A stretch of DNA of 64,000 nucleotides from an uncultured Bacteroidota bacterium. Its GTDB lineage: Bacteria; Bacteroidota; Bacteroidia; Flavobacteriales; Flavobacteriaceae. The stretch spans positions 62,001 through 126,000 of the forward strand of contig CACGZJ010000001.1 in NCBI GenBank assembly GCA_902577515.1, read 5' to 3'. The notes beneath the pieces are model-generated. The model did not search any database. It was not told the origin of the DNA and saw only the letters and a program-made list of their open reading frames with translations. Position numbers and translations under genes: made by a program. This document shows positions 18,427 through 28,338 of this stretch, piece by piece (within the stretch, counting starts at the first letter, position 1; each line of letters opens with the position of its first letter).

Positions 18427-20995
18427 TTATTTTTTCAGACTCAGCTAAGGCTTTACCTATAGCATTAATATTTTTTCCACCTCCAGTAGCAAAGAAAGGC
18501 TGACCTCCACCGCTACCATCAATTATAGGAGCTAACTGTTTTATAATATTTGAAGCATTAAAATTCCTTTCAGCTATTAAATTCTTTGAAATAAAACATG
18601 AAATAAATACTTTTTCATCACTACTAGATAAAACAATCATAAATAGATTATCTATTTCATTAGAGAGTGAGAAGCATAATTCTTTGATTGATTTATTATC
18701 TAGTTCTAATTCCCCCGTGAATGTATTTAAACCATTAACTTCTTTTATCTCATTAATAATTAATTCTTTTATTGATTGAATTTTTAACTTGTTTTGAGAA
18801 TCTATTTCTTTTTGAAGGAGTTTATTTGCTTTTTCACTTTCAGCTTTTTCTTTAAGTACTTGATCTTTTAACTGTTCTTCCTTAATTCTAGTTTTATTAC
18901 TCGATGCTGTAATTCTTCTAATACCAAATGCCTGGGAACCCTCAGAAATTATTTTAAAATCTTCAATCTCTTTTGTATTATCTACATGAGTACCTCCACA
19001 TAGTTCATAAGATTCACCAAACTTTATTGTTCTTACAACATCCCCATATTTTTCTGAAAATAGACCAATAGCTCCTGCTTTAATTGCATCATCATAATTT
19101 GCTTCCCTATTTTCAACGCACTTAATTTCATCTTTAATTAAGTCTTTAACAAGTTCTTCAACGTCATTTAATTCTTTATCTGATAGTTTAGATTGATGTG
19201 AAAAATCAAATCTAAAAATATCTTCAGTAAGCATGGAACCTCTCTGCTCTATATGGTTTCCTAATATTTTTTTTAGTGCAAATTGAAGAAGGTGCGTTGA
19301 AGTATGATTTTTCTGAATAGATACCCTTCTATCTTTATTAATTTTCATTAGTAAAGATTCATCTAGTTTATCTGGTAAATCATCTACGAGATGAATTATG
19401 TCCTCACCTTCTCTAAAAGTATTTTTTACAGCTATAGTTACTGAGTTTGAAATAATTTCTCCAGTATCTCCAATTTGTCCACCTCCTTCAGGATAGAAAG
19501 GGGTTTCATTTGTAACAAGATGGTATTGAGTTTCTCCTTCACTGGTTATACATTCGCGATACTTGAAAACTTTTGTTTCAAGTTCATAATCATCGTAGCC
19601 TTTAAATACATTTATAGATGAAATCTCATTTACAATAACCCATTCTTTAACCTCTTCATTACTTGTTGATTTTGATCTGCTTTTTTGAACTTTCATATGT
19701 TCATTAAATTCATCTAAATCAACTTGAAAATCATTTTCACTTGCAATTAATGACGTAAGATCAATGGGAAATCCATATGTATCATAAAGCTTGAAAGAAT
19801 CTTCACCGCTAATTTTCTTATCATTTGGATTAGACTCAATAATTTGATTTATAAGGGAGAGGCCTTGATTTAATGTTTTGAGGAAACCTTTTTCTTCCTC
19901 ATGAATTAATGAGGTAATGTATTTACTCTGATTTTTTAAGTCAGGATAAATAGTCAGATATTGTGAGATTACTACATCAACAAGTTCATAGATGAATGGA
20001 GTCTTTATGTCAAGATTTGTATATCCATATCTTATAGCTCTTCTTAGAATTCTCCTGATAACATATCCAGGTCCATTATTGCTTGGTATTTGACCATCTG
20101 AAATTGTGAATATTAAGGCTCTAATATGATCAGAGATGACTCTTATAGCAATATCAATATTTTCATCACCTGACAAATATTTTTTATTTGAAATATCTTC
20201 AATTTTCTTAATAATATCTGCAAATAAATCCGTGTCATAAGTTGACTCTTTTTTCTGTAGTGCCATACAAAGTCTCTCAAGTCCCATTCCAGTATCCACA
20301 TATTTTTTTTCAAGTTTTATTAAGGATCCATCTTTCTTCCTATTGTATTGGATGAATACTAAATTCCATATTTCTACAACTTGAGGATGGTCTTTATTTA
20401 CAAGATCCGCTCCTTTAATTTTTTTCTTATCTGATTCAGATCTTAGATCAATGTGAATTTCAGAACATGGTCCACAAGGTCCTATATCTCCCATCTCCCA
20501 AAAGTTATCCTTTTTGTTACCACTTATAATTCTATTTTCACTAAAAAACTTTTTCCATTCGTCAAAAGCTACTTGATCAAATTCAAGATTATCATCTTTT
20601 GATCCTTCAAATACAGAGACATAAATATCCTCTTTTTTAATTCCATATATATTAGTGATTAGATCATATGACCAACCAATTATCTCTTTTTTGAAATAAT
20701 CATCAAAGCTCCAATTACCCAGCATTTCAAAAAAAGTATGGTGGTAGGTGTCAACTCCAACCTCTTCTAAGTCATTGTGCTTTCCCGAAACCCTAAGACA
20801 CTTTTGAGAGTTTGCAACTCTAGAAAACTTGGATCCTTGATTACCTAAAAAAATATTTCTAAACTGATTCATACCAGCATTAGTAAACATTAAATTTTTA
20901 TCCGATTCGTTGATTACAGAGGCTGAGGGAATAATATTGTGTCCTTTGTCTTTGAAGTATTGAAAAAATTTTTCTCTAACAACGGATGAATTCAT
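18413..20995 (-). CDS. alaS: Alanyl-tRNA synthetase
   Basis: Charges tRNA-Ala and edits mischarged Ser or Gly. The 860-residue protein has the class II catalytic core (about 1-440) with FTNAGMNQFRNIFLG near the N-terminus and VDTGMGLERL. The editing domain has HTSTH and the distal CGGTH zinc motifs, and the C-terminal oligomerisation and tRNA-binding part ends with DGSGGGQPFFATGGG. Length and domain order are normal for the family. Confidence 0.97.
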   Translation of the reverse strand: MNSSVVREKFFQYFKDKGHNIIPSASVINESDKNLMFTNAGMNQFRNIFLGNQGSKFSRVANSQKCLRVSGKHNDLEEVGVDTYHHTFFEMLGNWSFDDYFKKEIIGWSYDLITNIYGIKKEDIYVSVFEGSKDDNLEFDQVAFDEWKKFFSENRIISGNKKDNFWEMGDIGPCGPCSEIHIDLRSESDKKKIKGADLVNKDHPQVVEIWNLVFIQYNRKKDGSLIKLEKKYVDTGMGLERLCMALQKKESTYDTDLFADIIKKIEDISNKKYLSGDENIDIAIRVISDHIRALIFTISDGQIPSNNGPGYVIRRILRRAIRYGYTNLDIKTPFIYELVDVVISQYLTIYPDLKNQSKYITSLIHEEEKGFLKTLNQGLSLINQIIESNPNDKKISGEDSFKLYDTYGFPIDLTSLIASENDFQVDLDEFNEHMKVQKSRSKSTSNEEVKEWVIVNEISSINVFKGYDDYELETKVFKYRECITSEGETQYHLVTNETPFYPEGGGQIGDTGEIISNSVTIAVKNTFREGEDIIHLVDDLPDKLDESLLMKINKDRRVSIQKNHTSTHLLQFALKKILGNHIEQRGSMLTEDIFRFDFSHQSKLSDKELNDVEELVKDLIKDEIKCVENREANYDDAIKAGAIGLFSEKYGDVVRTIKFGESYELCGGTHVDNTKEIEDFKIISEGSQAFGIRRITASSNKTRIKEEQLKDQVLKEKAESEKANKLLQKEIDSQNKLKIQSIKELIINEIKEVNGLNTFTGELELDNKSIKELCFSLSNEIDNLFMIVLSSSDEKVFISCFISKNLIAERNFNASNIIKQLAPIIDGSGGGQPFFATGGGKNINAIGKALAESEKIISQL

Positions 20996-21001
20996 TTTTT
21001 T

Positions 21002-21009
21002 TATATTTG
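21002..21009 (+). promoter_or_regulatory. Possible -7 promoter box (TATATTTG) of the M23 peptidase gene
   Basis: TATATTTG on the plus strand ends 47 bases before the ATG at 21057, in the divergent alaS intergenic space. The spacing would leave a leader of about 40 bases. Confidence 0.45.
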
Positions 21010-21056
21010 TAGAGGTTTACAGCCATTAAAAGGTTGAAATTACAACAAATTGGTCT

Positions 21057-22034
21057 ATGTCCAAAACTAAATACTACTTTGATTCTGATAATTTAGAGTT
21101 TGTTCCAATCAAAAGAACATTTGTAGAACGTATCTACAGGTTGTCTCTTTTTTTAATTAGTTCAGTGATTATTGGAGCATTTATTACAGTTGTACTTCTA
21201 AACACTGATTTTATCGATACACCTAAGGAAATAGTTCAGGCTCGAGAAATAGACAATTATGAACTACAATTAAAAGTATTGAACAAAAAATTAGAGCAAG
21301 TTGAATCTACTTTAGCTAATATTGAGAAAAGAGATAATAACCTCTATAGGGTTTATTTTGAGGCTAGTCCTATTCCTGAAGATCAAAGAAGATCAGGATT
21401 TGGTGGTGTAAATAGATATGATTATTTAGAAGGATTTGAAAGTTCAGACGTTATAGTAAATACAACAGAGAGGCTAGACATTTTAACTAAAGAATTAGTA
21501 ATTCAATCTAAATCACTAGATGAAATTGAACTTTTAGCTAAGAGCAAAGAATCACTTTTAACCTCAATTCCGTCAATACAACCTGTAAGCAGCTCTGATC
21601 TAAAAAGAATGGCATCTGGTTATGGTTATAGAATTGATCCATTTACTAAGAAAAGAACTATGCACTGGGGTATGGATTTTTCTGCAAAGACTGGTACACC
21701 CATATATGCAACTGGTGACGGAAGAATCTCAAGAGCAGATGCTAGAGCCGTTGGTTTTGGTAACCACGTTAGAATTGATCATGGTTTTGGATATGTGAGT
21801 ATATACGCTCACATGGATAAAATTGTTGTTCGAAGAGGCAATAGAGTAAAAAGAGGAGATCTTATAGGTTATGTTGGTAACACCGGTAGATCTGTTGCTC
21901 CTCATCTTCATTATGAAATTGTGAAGGACGGTAGAAAAATAAATCCTATAAACTTCTACTCAGGTAGTCTATCCCCAATTGAATTTGAAGAGCTAGTAAA
22001 TCAGGCTTCACAGGAGAATCAATCTCTTGACTAA
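21057..22034 (+). CDS. M23 family metallopeptidase (LytM-type), membrane-anchored
   Basis: A probable D,D- or glycyl-endopeptidase of peptidoglycan, or its regulator. 325 residues: cytoplasmic N-terminus, one membrane segment at about 29-49, a coiled-coil stretch (about 60-95 and again 135-170), then the M23 domain (about 185-310). Zinc ligands are intact: His203 and Asp207 in MHWGMDF, and His285 in HLHYE; His252 in YAHMD and His283 complete the site. Since the ligands are intact it is likely active, unlike EnvC-type regulators. A MerR-type regulator gene begins one base after its stop. Confidence 0.92.
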   Translation: MSKTKYYFDSDNLEFVPIKRTFVERIYRLSLFLISSVIIGAFITVVLLNTDFIDTPKEIVQAREIDNYELQLKVLNKKLEQVESTLANIEKRDNNLYRVYFEASPIPEDQRRSGFGGVNRYDYLEGFESSDVIVNTTERLDILTKELVIQSKSLDEIELLAKSKESLLTSIPSIQPVSSSDLKRMASGYGYRIDPFTKKRTMHWGMDFSAKTGTPIYATGDGRISRADARAVGFGNHVRIDHGFGYVSIYAHMDKIVVRRGNRVKRGDLIGYVGNTGRSVAPHLHYEIVKDGRKINPINFYSGSLSPIEFEELVNQASQENQSLD

Positions 22035-22035
22035 A

Positions 22036-22365
22036 ATGTTTAGTAATCTTCCAGAAAAAAAATACTATAGCATAAGTGAAGTAGCAACTCACTTTAAAGT
22101 CAATACTTCATTATTAAGGTTTTGGGAAAAAGAATTCAAAGAGATAAATCCTATGATTAAATCATCTGGAATAAGAAAGTATACAAAAGAAAATATTGAG
22201 TCCATAAGATTAATATATACCCTTCTAAAAAAAGATGGACTAACAATTCAAGGTGCAAAAAAGAAGTTAAAATCTAAAGATATATCAGAAGATGAAAATC
22301 TGGCAATCTTGAAAAAGCTTAACAAAATTAAAGAGGAGCTAAAATCTCTAAAAAAAACTTTATAA
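22036..22365 (+). CDS. MerR family transcriptional regulator
   Basis: A small DNA-binding protein of 109 residues. I place the start at ATG 22036, one base after the M23 stop; a TTG nine bases upstream inside the peptidase gene is less likely. The N-terminal winged-helix motif KYYSISEVATHFKVNTSLLRFWEKEF is of MerR type, followed by RKYTKENIESIRLI and a short C-terminal coiled coil. There is no effector-binding domain and no Cys cluster, so the inducer is unknown. The stop abuts the stop of convergent der. Confidence 0.9.
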   Translation: MFSNLPEKKYYSISEVATHFKVNTSLLRFWEKEFKEINPMIKSSGIRKYTKENIESIRLIYTLLKKDGLTIQGAKKKLKSKDISEDENLAILKKLNKIKEELKSLKKTL

Positions 22366-23667
22366 TTATTTTTTTCTTAGAAAAACATCAATGGGAACTC
22401 CTGAAAAATTGAAATTTTTTCTCAATTGATTTTCTAGAAAACGTTTATAAGGATCTTTTATATACTGAGGCAGATTACAGTAAAATGCAAACTGAGGATA
22501 CCTAGTAGGAAGTTGTCTACAAAACTTGATTTTTATGTATTTACCTTTAGTACTAGGTGGAGGTTTTTGCTCAATGATTGGTAGAATAAAATCATTTAAC
22601 TTTTTAGTAGGTATTTTATATTCCCTTCTTTGATTTACCTCCATTGCAATTTTAATTGCATCAAAGATTCTTTGTTTTGTTAAAGCCGAAATAAATACAA
22701 TTGGTATATCAGTAAACGGAGATGTTTTAGATATAATTTCTTCTTCAATTGATTTAGTAGTCATATGATCTTTTTCCACAGTATCCCACTTGTTAACAAG
22801 AATAACAATACCTTTTTTATTTCTAGCTGCAAGCCAAAAAATATTTTGAACCTGAGAATCAAAACCTCTTTCTACATCAAACATTATTAAACATGTATCT
22901 GAATTTTCAATTGCTCGAACAGATCTTAAAATTGAGTAGAACTCAATATCTTCAGATACTTTACTTTTTTTTCTAATACCAGCTGTATCAATTAAGTCAA
23001 ATTCAAAACCAAATTGATTATATCGAGTGTATAAACTATCTCGAGTTGTTCCAGCAACATCAGTGACTATGAATCTATCTTTTCCGATAAGGGAATTAAT
23101 AAATGATGATTTACCAGCATTGGGTCTTCCAACAACAGCAAACTTAGGGACATCCGAAATTATTAAGTCCTCTTTTGGAAGCTTATCGGATAATAAGTCC
23201 AAAAATTCACCTGTTCCAGATCCATTAATCGATGATAAACAGAATAGATTTTCAAAACCCAGAGAATAAAATTCGTTAGAGTCTTCTATAAGTTTAGAAT
23301 TATCAACTTTATTTACCAAGAGTAGAGTTTCTTTAGAGGATTTATGAAGCATATCTGCAATAGATTGATCAACTCCAGTTAGACCATCTTTAACATCAAC
23401 CAAGAATAAAATTACATCAGCTTCCTCAATGGCTAATATTACTTGCTTATCAATCTCTTTTTGAAAAACGTCATCACTTGAAGGAAGGTATCCTCCAGTA
23501 TCTATAACACTAAACTCAACTCCATTCCAGTCAGATTTTCCATAATGCCTATCTCTAGTTACTCCACTTACCTCATCAACAATGGCCTCTTTCCTCTCAA
23601 TTAATCTATTGAAAAGTGTAGATTTACCAACATTAGGTCTTCCAACTATTGCAACAATTCCACTCAT
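22366..23667 (-). CDS. der: Ribosome-assembly GTPase Der (EngA)
   Basis: A double-domain GTPase needed for 50S subunit maturation. 433 residues with two G domains: GRPNVGKST at 9-17 with DTGG (56-59) and NKVD, then GRPNAGKSS at 180-188 with DTAG and NKWD. The C-terminal KH-like domain contains the PPPSTKGKYIKIKF segment. It is four bases after era, forming an era-der operon. Confidence 0.97.
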   Translation of the reverse strand: MSGIVAIVGRPNVGKSTLFNRLIERKEAIVDEVSGVTRDRHYGKSDWNGVEFSVIDTGGYLPSSDDVFQKEIDKQVILAIEEADVILFLVDVKDGLTGVDQSIADMLHKSSKETLLLVNKVDNSKLIEDSNEFYSLGFENLFCLSSINGSGTGEFLDLLSDKLPKEDLIISDVPKFAVVGRPNAGKSSFINSLIGKDRFIVTDVAGTTRDSLYTRYNQFGFEFDLIDTAGIRKKSKVSEDIEFYSILRSVRAIENSDTCLIMFDVERGFDSQVQNIFWLAARNKKGIVILVNKWDTVEKDHMTTKSIEEEIISKTSPFTDIPIVFISALTKQRIFDAIKIAMEVNQRREYKIPTKKLNDFILPIIEQKPPPSTKGKYIKIKFCRQLPTRYPQFAFYCNLPQYIKDPYKRFLENQLRKNFNFSGVPIDVFLRKK

Positions 23668-23671
23668 TTAA

Positions 23672-24562
23672 TTATAGATTATATCCAAATTTTTTTAAAG
23701 AAGATGGATCATTTCTCCAATTCTTTCTCACCTTAACAAATACTTCTAAGAATATTTTCTTTCCAAAAAATTTCTCTAGATTACTTCTTGCTTCAGAAGC
23801 AACTCTTTTCAATGCGGATCCCTTATGACCAATCAGAATGCCTTTTTGTGAATCTCTTTCAACTAGAATTAAAGATCTAATTTTAATAATTTTTGGTGAG
23901 TCCTTAAAATCTTCAGTTATTACCTCAACAGAGTATGGAACTTCTTTGTCATAATGAATTAAAATCTGCTCTCTTATGGATTCATTTACAAAAAATCTTT
24001 CAGGTCTATCAGTAAATTGATCTTTTGGAAAAAATGGAGGCGATAAAGGAAGCTTCTCTTTAAAAATTTCAATCAACTCATCAATAAAGAATCCTTCAAT
24101 TGCAGAGACCGGGTAAATATCAACATTTGGAAATATTGATTTCCAATGCGATATTGATTCTTCTAATTCTTGTTGAGAAGAAAGATCAATCTTGTTAATC
24201 AATAGAATTATTGGAATTTTAAAAGAATTTAGTTTTCTAACTAATGATTCATCAAAAGACTCTTTATTTCCAACCTCTTCAACTATTACTAGGAAATCAG
24301 AGTCTATTAAAGTTTCTTTAATAAACTTCATCATTGCCTCTTGAAGTTTGTAGCTTGGATCTAAAATGCCAGGGGTATCTGATAAAACAATTTGATAATC
24401 TTCACCATTTATTATTCCTCTAATTCTATGTCTTGTAGTTTGAGCCTTAGAAGTAATAATAGATAGCTTCTCTTTCATAAAAGAGTTAATCAAAGTTGAT
24501 TTACCAACATTTGGTCTCCCAATAATTGATACAAATCCGGATCTATGTTTAGTATTAGTCAT
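23672..24562 (-). CDS. era: GTPase Era
   Basis: Binds 16S rRNA and assists 30S maturation. 296 residues: the G domain with GRPNVGKST (15-23), DTPG and NKID, then the KH domain with GHKGSALKRVASEAR and the conserved KVRKNWRND near the C-terminus. First gene of the era-der operon, with a promoter box just upstream. Confidence 0.97.
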   Translation of the reverse strand: MTNTKHRSGFVSIIGRPNVGKSTLINSFMKEKLSIITSKAQTTRHRIRGIINGEDYQIVLSDTPGILDPSYKLQEAMMKFIKETLIDSDFLVIVEEVGNKESFDESLVRKLNSFKIPIILLINKIDLSSQQELEESISHWKSIFPNVDIYPVSAIEGFFIDELIEIFKEKLPLSPPFFPKDQFTDRPERFFVNESIREQILIHYDKEVPYSVEVITEDFKDSPKIIKIRSLILVERDSQKGILIGHKGSALKRVASEARSNLEKFFGKKIFLEVFVKVRKNWRNDPSSLKKFGYNL

Positions 24563-24567
24563 TTCGG

Positions 24568-24575
24568 CAAAGATA
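24568..24575 (-). promoter_or_regulatory. -7 promoter box of era-der (TATCTTTG)
   Basis: TATCTTTG on the minus strand fits TAnnTTTG and ends five bases before the era ATG at 24562. The start of transcription would fall at or just inside the start codon, so the mRNA is probably leaderless. Confidence 0.5.
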
Positions 24576-24620
24576 ACTACTTAAATTCAATGCCTTAAAA
24601 ACTAAGTAATGAAAGTTTAC

Positions 24621-24628
24621 TATATTTG
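24621..24628 (+). promoter_or_regulatory. -7 promoter box of tRNA-fMet (TATATTTG)
   Basis: TATATTTG ends ten bases before the mature 5' end of the initiator tRNA. With the tRNA-Val box it gives an internal measure of box-to-start spacing in this genome. Confidence 0.65.
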
Positions 24629-24638
24629 CACTCTATAT

Positions 24639-24711
<73 letters not shown>

Positions 24712-24721
24712 CTAAAACAAT

Positions 24722-24758
24722 AAAACGGTTATACTATATTAGTGTAACCGTTTTTTTT
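24722..24758 (+). terminator. Rho-independent terminator of tRNA-fMet
   Basis: A 13-pair stem (one G:T) built from AAAACGGTTATAC and GTGTAACCGTTTT with a seven-base loop, followed by eight T in total. It lies directly after the tRNA and 16 bases before the next start codon. Confidence 0.9.
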
Positions 24759-24773
24759 AATTTTATTATTAAG

Positions 24774-25913
24774 ATGCAGTTTTATTCAAATCCAATATAT
24801 GTTTTAATCATGCTTTCATTGATGGTAATACTATCAGTTTATGCTGGCAAATCAAAAATAGGGACCAAACTTGGTGGACCTGCATTATTGGTAATTATTT
24901 TTACAGCAATTATTGCAAATTTTGAATTAATTCCTTCAGCTTCTAATAGCATTGATTTATATGATATAATTTTTAAATATGTAGCACCTATATCAATTTT
25001 TTACTTATTACTAAATATTAATATATCCTCAATAAAAAAGGCAGGGTTACCAATGATAGGTCTCTTTATATTAGGTTCTTTAGCTACTACTTTCGGCATA
25101 TTAGTCTCATGGTATATTCTATCGCCTGAAATTACATTAGGAGAGGATGCAAGGATTATTGCAGGAATGTTAACAGGAACATACACTGGTGGAAGTGTTA
25201 ATTTTAATGCAATTGCATTAGAATATGATTTTCAAAGAAAGGGAGTGTTGTATGCAGGAACAATTGCTGTCGACAATGTAGTTACAACAATTTGGATTAT
25301 GATTACTTTGACTATACCAATGATTTTTAGAAATGTATGGAAAAGTAATAGGTCAATTATTAAAAATTCAAATAAAAAACAGCATAATTCTCATCTTGAT
25401 TCAATAGATTTTGAATCCTTAATTTGGTTAGTTTTCTTAGGAATTACTTCATATTTTCTATCAGATATAATTTCAAGTTATACTAATATTCCTTCAATTT
25501 TAATATTAACAACTATAGGAATATTATTAGCTCAATTAAAATTTATTTCAAATTTAAAAGGAAGTCATAGTCTAGGAATTTACATGGTTTATCTTTTCTT
25601 AGCAGTAATTGGTGCTTATTGTGAACTAAGCGCTGTTGATAAGCTGGAAGAGATAGGTATTACTCTTTTATTATTTACAAGTATAGCGGTACTTTTTCAT
25701 GGAATTATTTTTATACTTATTGGCGGATTAGTTTACAGAGATTGGGATATGATTTCAATTGCAAGTCAAGCAAATATTGGCGGTGGAACATCTGCTATAG
25801 CTTTGGCTGAGGCTTTTGATAGAAAAGATTTAATTCTTCCTGCTATTTTAATTGGAAGTCTAGGAAATGCCTTAGGTACTTATCTTGGATTTATGGTAGT
25901 CTATATTCTCTAG
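24774..25913 (+). CDS. DUF819 family integral membrane protein
   Basis: 379 residues with about ten membrane segments. GGPALLVIIF near the N-terminus, MLTGTYTGGSVNFNAIA in the middle and SQANIGGGTSAIALAEAF near the C-terminus match the DUF819 (YjcL-like) family, whose two-repeat layout resembles secondary transporters. The substrate is unknown. It is preceded by the tRNA terminator and shares the palindromic CTAG stop with the convergent SGNH hydrolase gene. Confidence 0.87.
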   Translation: MQFYSNPIYVLIMLSLMVILSVYAGKSKIGTKLGGPALLVIIFTAIIANFELIPSASNSIDLYDIIFKYVAPISIFYLLLNINISSIKKAGLPMIGLFILGSLATTFGILVSWYILSPEITLGEDARIIAGMLTGTYTGGSVNFNAIALEYDFQRKGVLYAGTIAVDNVVTTIWIMITLTIPMIFRNVWKSNRSIIKNSNKKQHNSHLDSIDFESLIWLVFLGITSYFLSDIISSYTNIPSILILTTIGILLAQLKFISNLKGSHSLGIYMVYLFLAVIGAYCELSAVDKLEEIGITLLLFTSIAVLFHGIIFILIGGLVYRDWDMISIASQANIGGGTSAIALAEAFDRKDLILPAILIGSLGNALGTYLGFMVVYIL

Positions 25914-26692
25914 AAAACTACTTCATCCGATACTTGCTGAAGAAATGGCAGAACTTCATCTTCTACAATGCTATAATAAATGTCAACTCCTTTATTATCT
26001 ACTCCTTTATACCTCTTTGATAGATTCATAGAAGACTCTGCACTTATATGTGAAAAAATAACACAGCTTGCAAGGTATGATCCATTAGAATTTGGATGCT
26101 TATCATCTTCCATGAGTAAACTAAATTGAGGGTACTTATCTTGGAATATCTTAAATGCTCTCCCAACTGGGATTAACTTATTAGCAGTTCCTTCAATTAT
26201 CTCTTTTATATTTTCTTCTATTGGATATTCCACATTATCTAAATTAAACTGCTCAATAGATGGGTACATCCATGTGGAAAAGAAATGAATTTGTGTAGAA
26301 GCTGGAATAATTGATTTTATCTGTCCAAAATAAAATCCTGAGTCACCATCCGCATTGGTTAATATATTTGAACTATGTTCTTGAATTATAATATGATCAA
26401 AAGTCTCACTTTCAAGTAATGATTTTAAGTCGGGATTGTTCCAATGAGATTTCAGAGTTGCTGATGGGACTGTAAAGTGGGAAACATCCCAGTTTAGACC
26501 TCTTTCAATTGACATTTTTTCTACTATAGAAGGTAAATTCCAATAAAATGTAAAGCTGTTACCTATGAAAAGTATTTTCTCATTTATAATACTGAAAGGA
26601 AATTCATTAGTTTCATTACTAAGATTTTCCTTTGCAGATGAACTGCATGATATTAAGCAAAATAAAAGAAATATTTTTATAGACTTCTTCAT
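25910..26692 (-). CDS. SGNH/GDSL-type hydrolase lipoprotein
   Basis: 260 residues with a lipoprotein signal ending at Cys16 (CLISCSSS). The SGNH blocks are visible: LFIGNSFTFYW with nucleophile Ser46, the IIIQEHSSN segment, and Asp196/His199 in EDDKHPN. It is therefore a probable esterase or deacetylase acting in the periplasm or at the surface. It lies three bases after the gamma-glutamyltransferase gene and is surely co-transcribed. The substrate is unknown. Confidence 0.82.
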   Translation of the reverse strand: MKKSIKIFLLFCLISCSSSAKENLSNETNEFPFSIINEKILFIGNSFTFYWNLPSIVEKMSIERGLNWDVSHFTVPSATLKSHWNNPDLKSLLESETFDHIIIQEHSSNILTNADGDSGFYFGQIKSIIPASTQIHFFSTWMYPSIEQFNLDNVEYPIEENIKEIIEGTANKLIPVGRAFKIFQDKYPQFSLLMEDDKHPNSNGSYLASCVIFSHISAESSMNLSKRYKGVDNKGVDIYYSIVEDEVLPFLQQVSDEVVF

Positions 26693-26695
26693 TAT

Positions 26696-28291
26696 CTATT
26701 GTTCATAATTAGATACACTACCTTCCCAGTCAGGATCAGACGCACCTATCCACTTATTTTTTTTTGGATCATATGCAATTGCATTAACTCTTCCAAACTT
26801 ACCTTCCTCTGGTATTTGTTCTACATCATATAGATCTTCATACAAATTATTGTAAAATCTATTAACTCCTAAATGGCTTTCTAATTGAACAGGACCATTA
26901 AATTTATATACCCTGGGTAAACTAATTGACGCTCCAATATCCAATTTCTGTTTAAGGAATCTGTAAGCAACTTGAGTAATGGCTGGTGGTATCTTATTTC
27001 CTCCTGCAGCACCTATAGCTAAAATTAATTTTCCATTTTGAGTAAATAGTGTTGGGGATACATGAGAAGATACTCTATCTCCAGGTTTATCCTCACCAAG
27101 GTATCCTCCAAGATAAGGCCCCATAGTTACATTATATAAAAAACCTAAACCATCTGTTACAACTTTAGATCCCATAATAGGTCCAATTGTTTGAGTTATA
27201 GACACAACATTTCCAAACTCATCAGCTACAGTTAAATGTGCAGTATTACTATTAGAGTAATCTAGTCTTTTGTCATTTGAGGAAATCTCAAATAATTGAT
27301 TATTAATTTTATCTGCAATCTGCTTTGCTCTATCTTTTGAAAGAATACTTTTAAGAGAATCAGGTTGATTTTGATATATTCTATATTCATATGCCTTTTC
27401 AATAGCATGAGCAATTTTTAACGCCCTGTCTTCTTCATACTCAATTTCAAGTTGATCAATTATCTGCATTATTTGGATAGTTATTGCTCCAAAAGAGGGA
27501 AGATTTAATGAGTGTATTTTATAACCATTAAAATCACCTGATATTATATCTGATTCTATTGCTTTATAATTTTTAAGATCCTTTAGAGTAATATAACCTC
27601 CATTAGCTTGAATATCTTGAACAATCTTTTGTGCAACCTCACCCTCATAAAATCCTGCATTTCCATTTTTTGATATTTGTTTAAGTGTATTTGCAAGATC
27701 TTTCTGAATTAATTTATCTCCTGGCTTAAATGGCTCACTATTTGAATTTAAAAAATATTTTTTTGTAGATTCAAAATCATTAAAATCTTCAACTTCTCCT
27801 TTAATTCTTTTAATTTCTCCAGGTAATATTTCAAATCCATTCTCTGCAACATATATAGCAGGTTTCATTACAGTTTCAAGATCTAATTTCCCATGATCTT
27901 CATGAAGTTTTAATAATCCTGCAACAACACCTGGTATACCTATAGTTTTATATCCATAACTATCATTTTCTTCACCCTCAGACTTTGTATAAGATTCTGG
28001 AATTTGAGTCATAGCATCAACTCCTGATATATCACCATCTGATGTCATAAATATAGCTTGAAGTCTACCCCCTATTCCACTCATACTAGGTTCAACAACA
28101 GCTAAAGTAAATGCTGATGCAACTGCTGCATCAAATGCGTTCCCTCCTACTGAAAAAATTAATTTGCCTGCTTCAGATGCATATGGATGTGGTGAAGAAA
28201 CTACACTATTACTATATATAGATTTTTCACTATTACAACTGAATATTACAAAGATTGTTAGTGCAAAAAAAAGTTTATTGATTTTTAACAT
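26696..28291 (-). CDS. ggt: Gamma-glutamyltransferase / hydrolase, lipoprotein
   Basis: An Ntn-hydrolase that removes or transfers gamma-glutamyl groups, for example from glutathione. 531 residues, with Cys19 as the lipoprotein cysteine (FVIFSCNSEK). GGNAFDAAVASA (49-60) and LAVVEPSMSGIGG (63-75) are family motifs. The self-cleaving nucleophile is Thr350 in NTAHLTVAD. The C-terminal subunit has the AIGAAGGNKIPPA segment where many relatives have GSPGG. It should mature by self-cleavage before Thr350. Nearby susCD and M20 genes suggest use of external gamma-glutamyl compounds (inference). Confidence 0.92.
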   Translation of the reverse strand: MLKINKLFFALTIFVIFSCNSEKSIYSNSVVSSPHPYASEAGKLIFSVGGNAFDAAVASAFTLAVVEPSMSGIGGRLQAIFMTSDGDISGVDAMTQIPESYTKSEGEENDSYGYKTIGIPGVVAGLLKLHEDHGKLDLETVMKPAIYVAENGFEILPGEIKRIKGEVEDFNDFESTKKYFLNSNSEPFKPGDKLIQKDLANTLKQISKNGNAGFYEGEVAQKIVQDIQANGGYITLKDLKNYKAIESDIISGDFNGYKIHSLNLPSFGAITIQIMQIIDQLEIEYEEDRALKIAHAIEKAYEYRIYQNQPDSLKSILSKDRAKQIADKINNQLFEISSNDKRLDYSNSNTAHLTVADEFGNVVSITQTIGPIMGSKVVTDGLGFLYNVTMGPYLGGYLGEDKPGDRVSSHVSPTLFTQNGKLILAIGAAGGNKIPPAITQVAYRFLKQKLDIGASISLPRVYKFNGPVQLESHLGVNRFYNNLYEDLYDVEQIPEEGKFGRVNAIAYDPKKNKWIGASDPDWEGSVSNYEQ

Positions 28292-28293
28292 AT

Positions 28294-28330
28294 AAAAAAG
28301 GGTTTGTAAAATAAAATTACAAACCCTTTA
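28294..28330 (-). terminator. Rho-independent terminator between susD and ggt
   Basis: A perfect 13-base inverted repeat, AAAGGGTTTGTAA / TTACAAACCCTTT, with a seven-base loop. It is followed on the minus strand by six T. It ends the susCD transcript before the ggt start at 28291, so ggt depends on read-through or a promoter hidden in the hairpin region. Confidence 0.87.
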
Positions 28331-28338
28331 TTAAAAAT

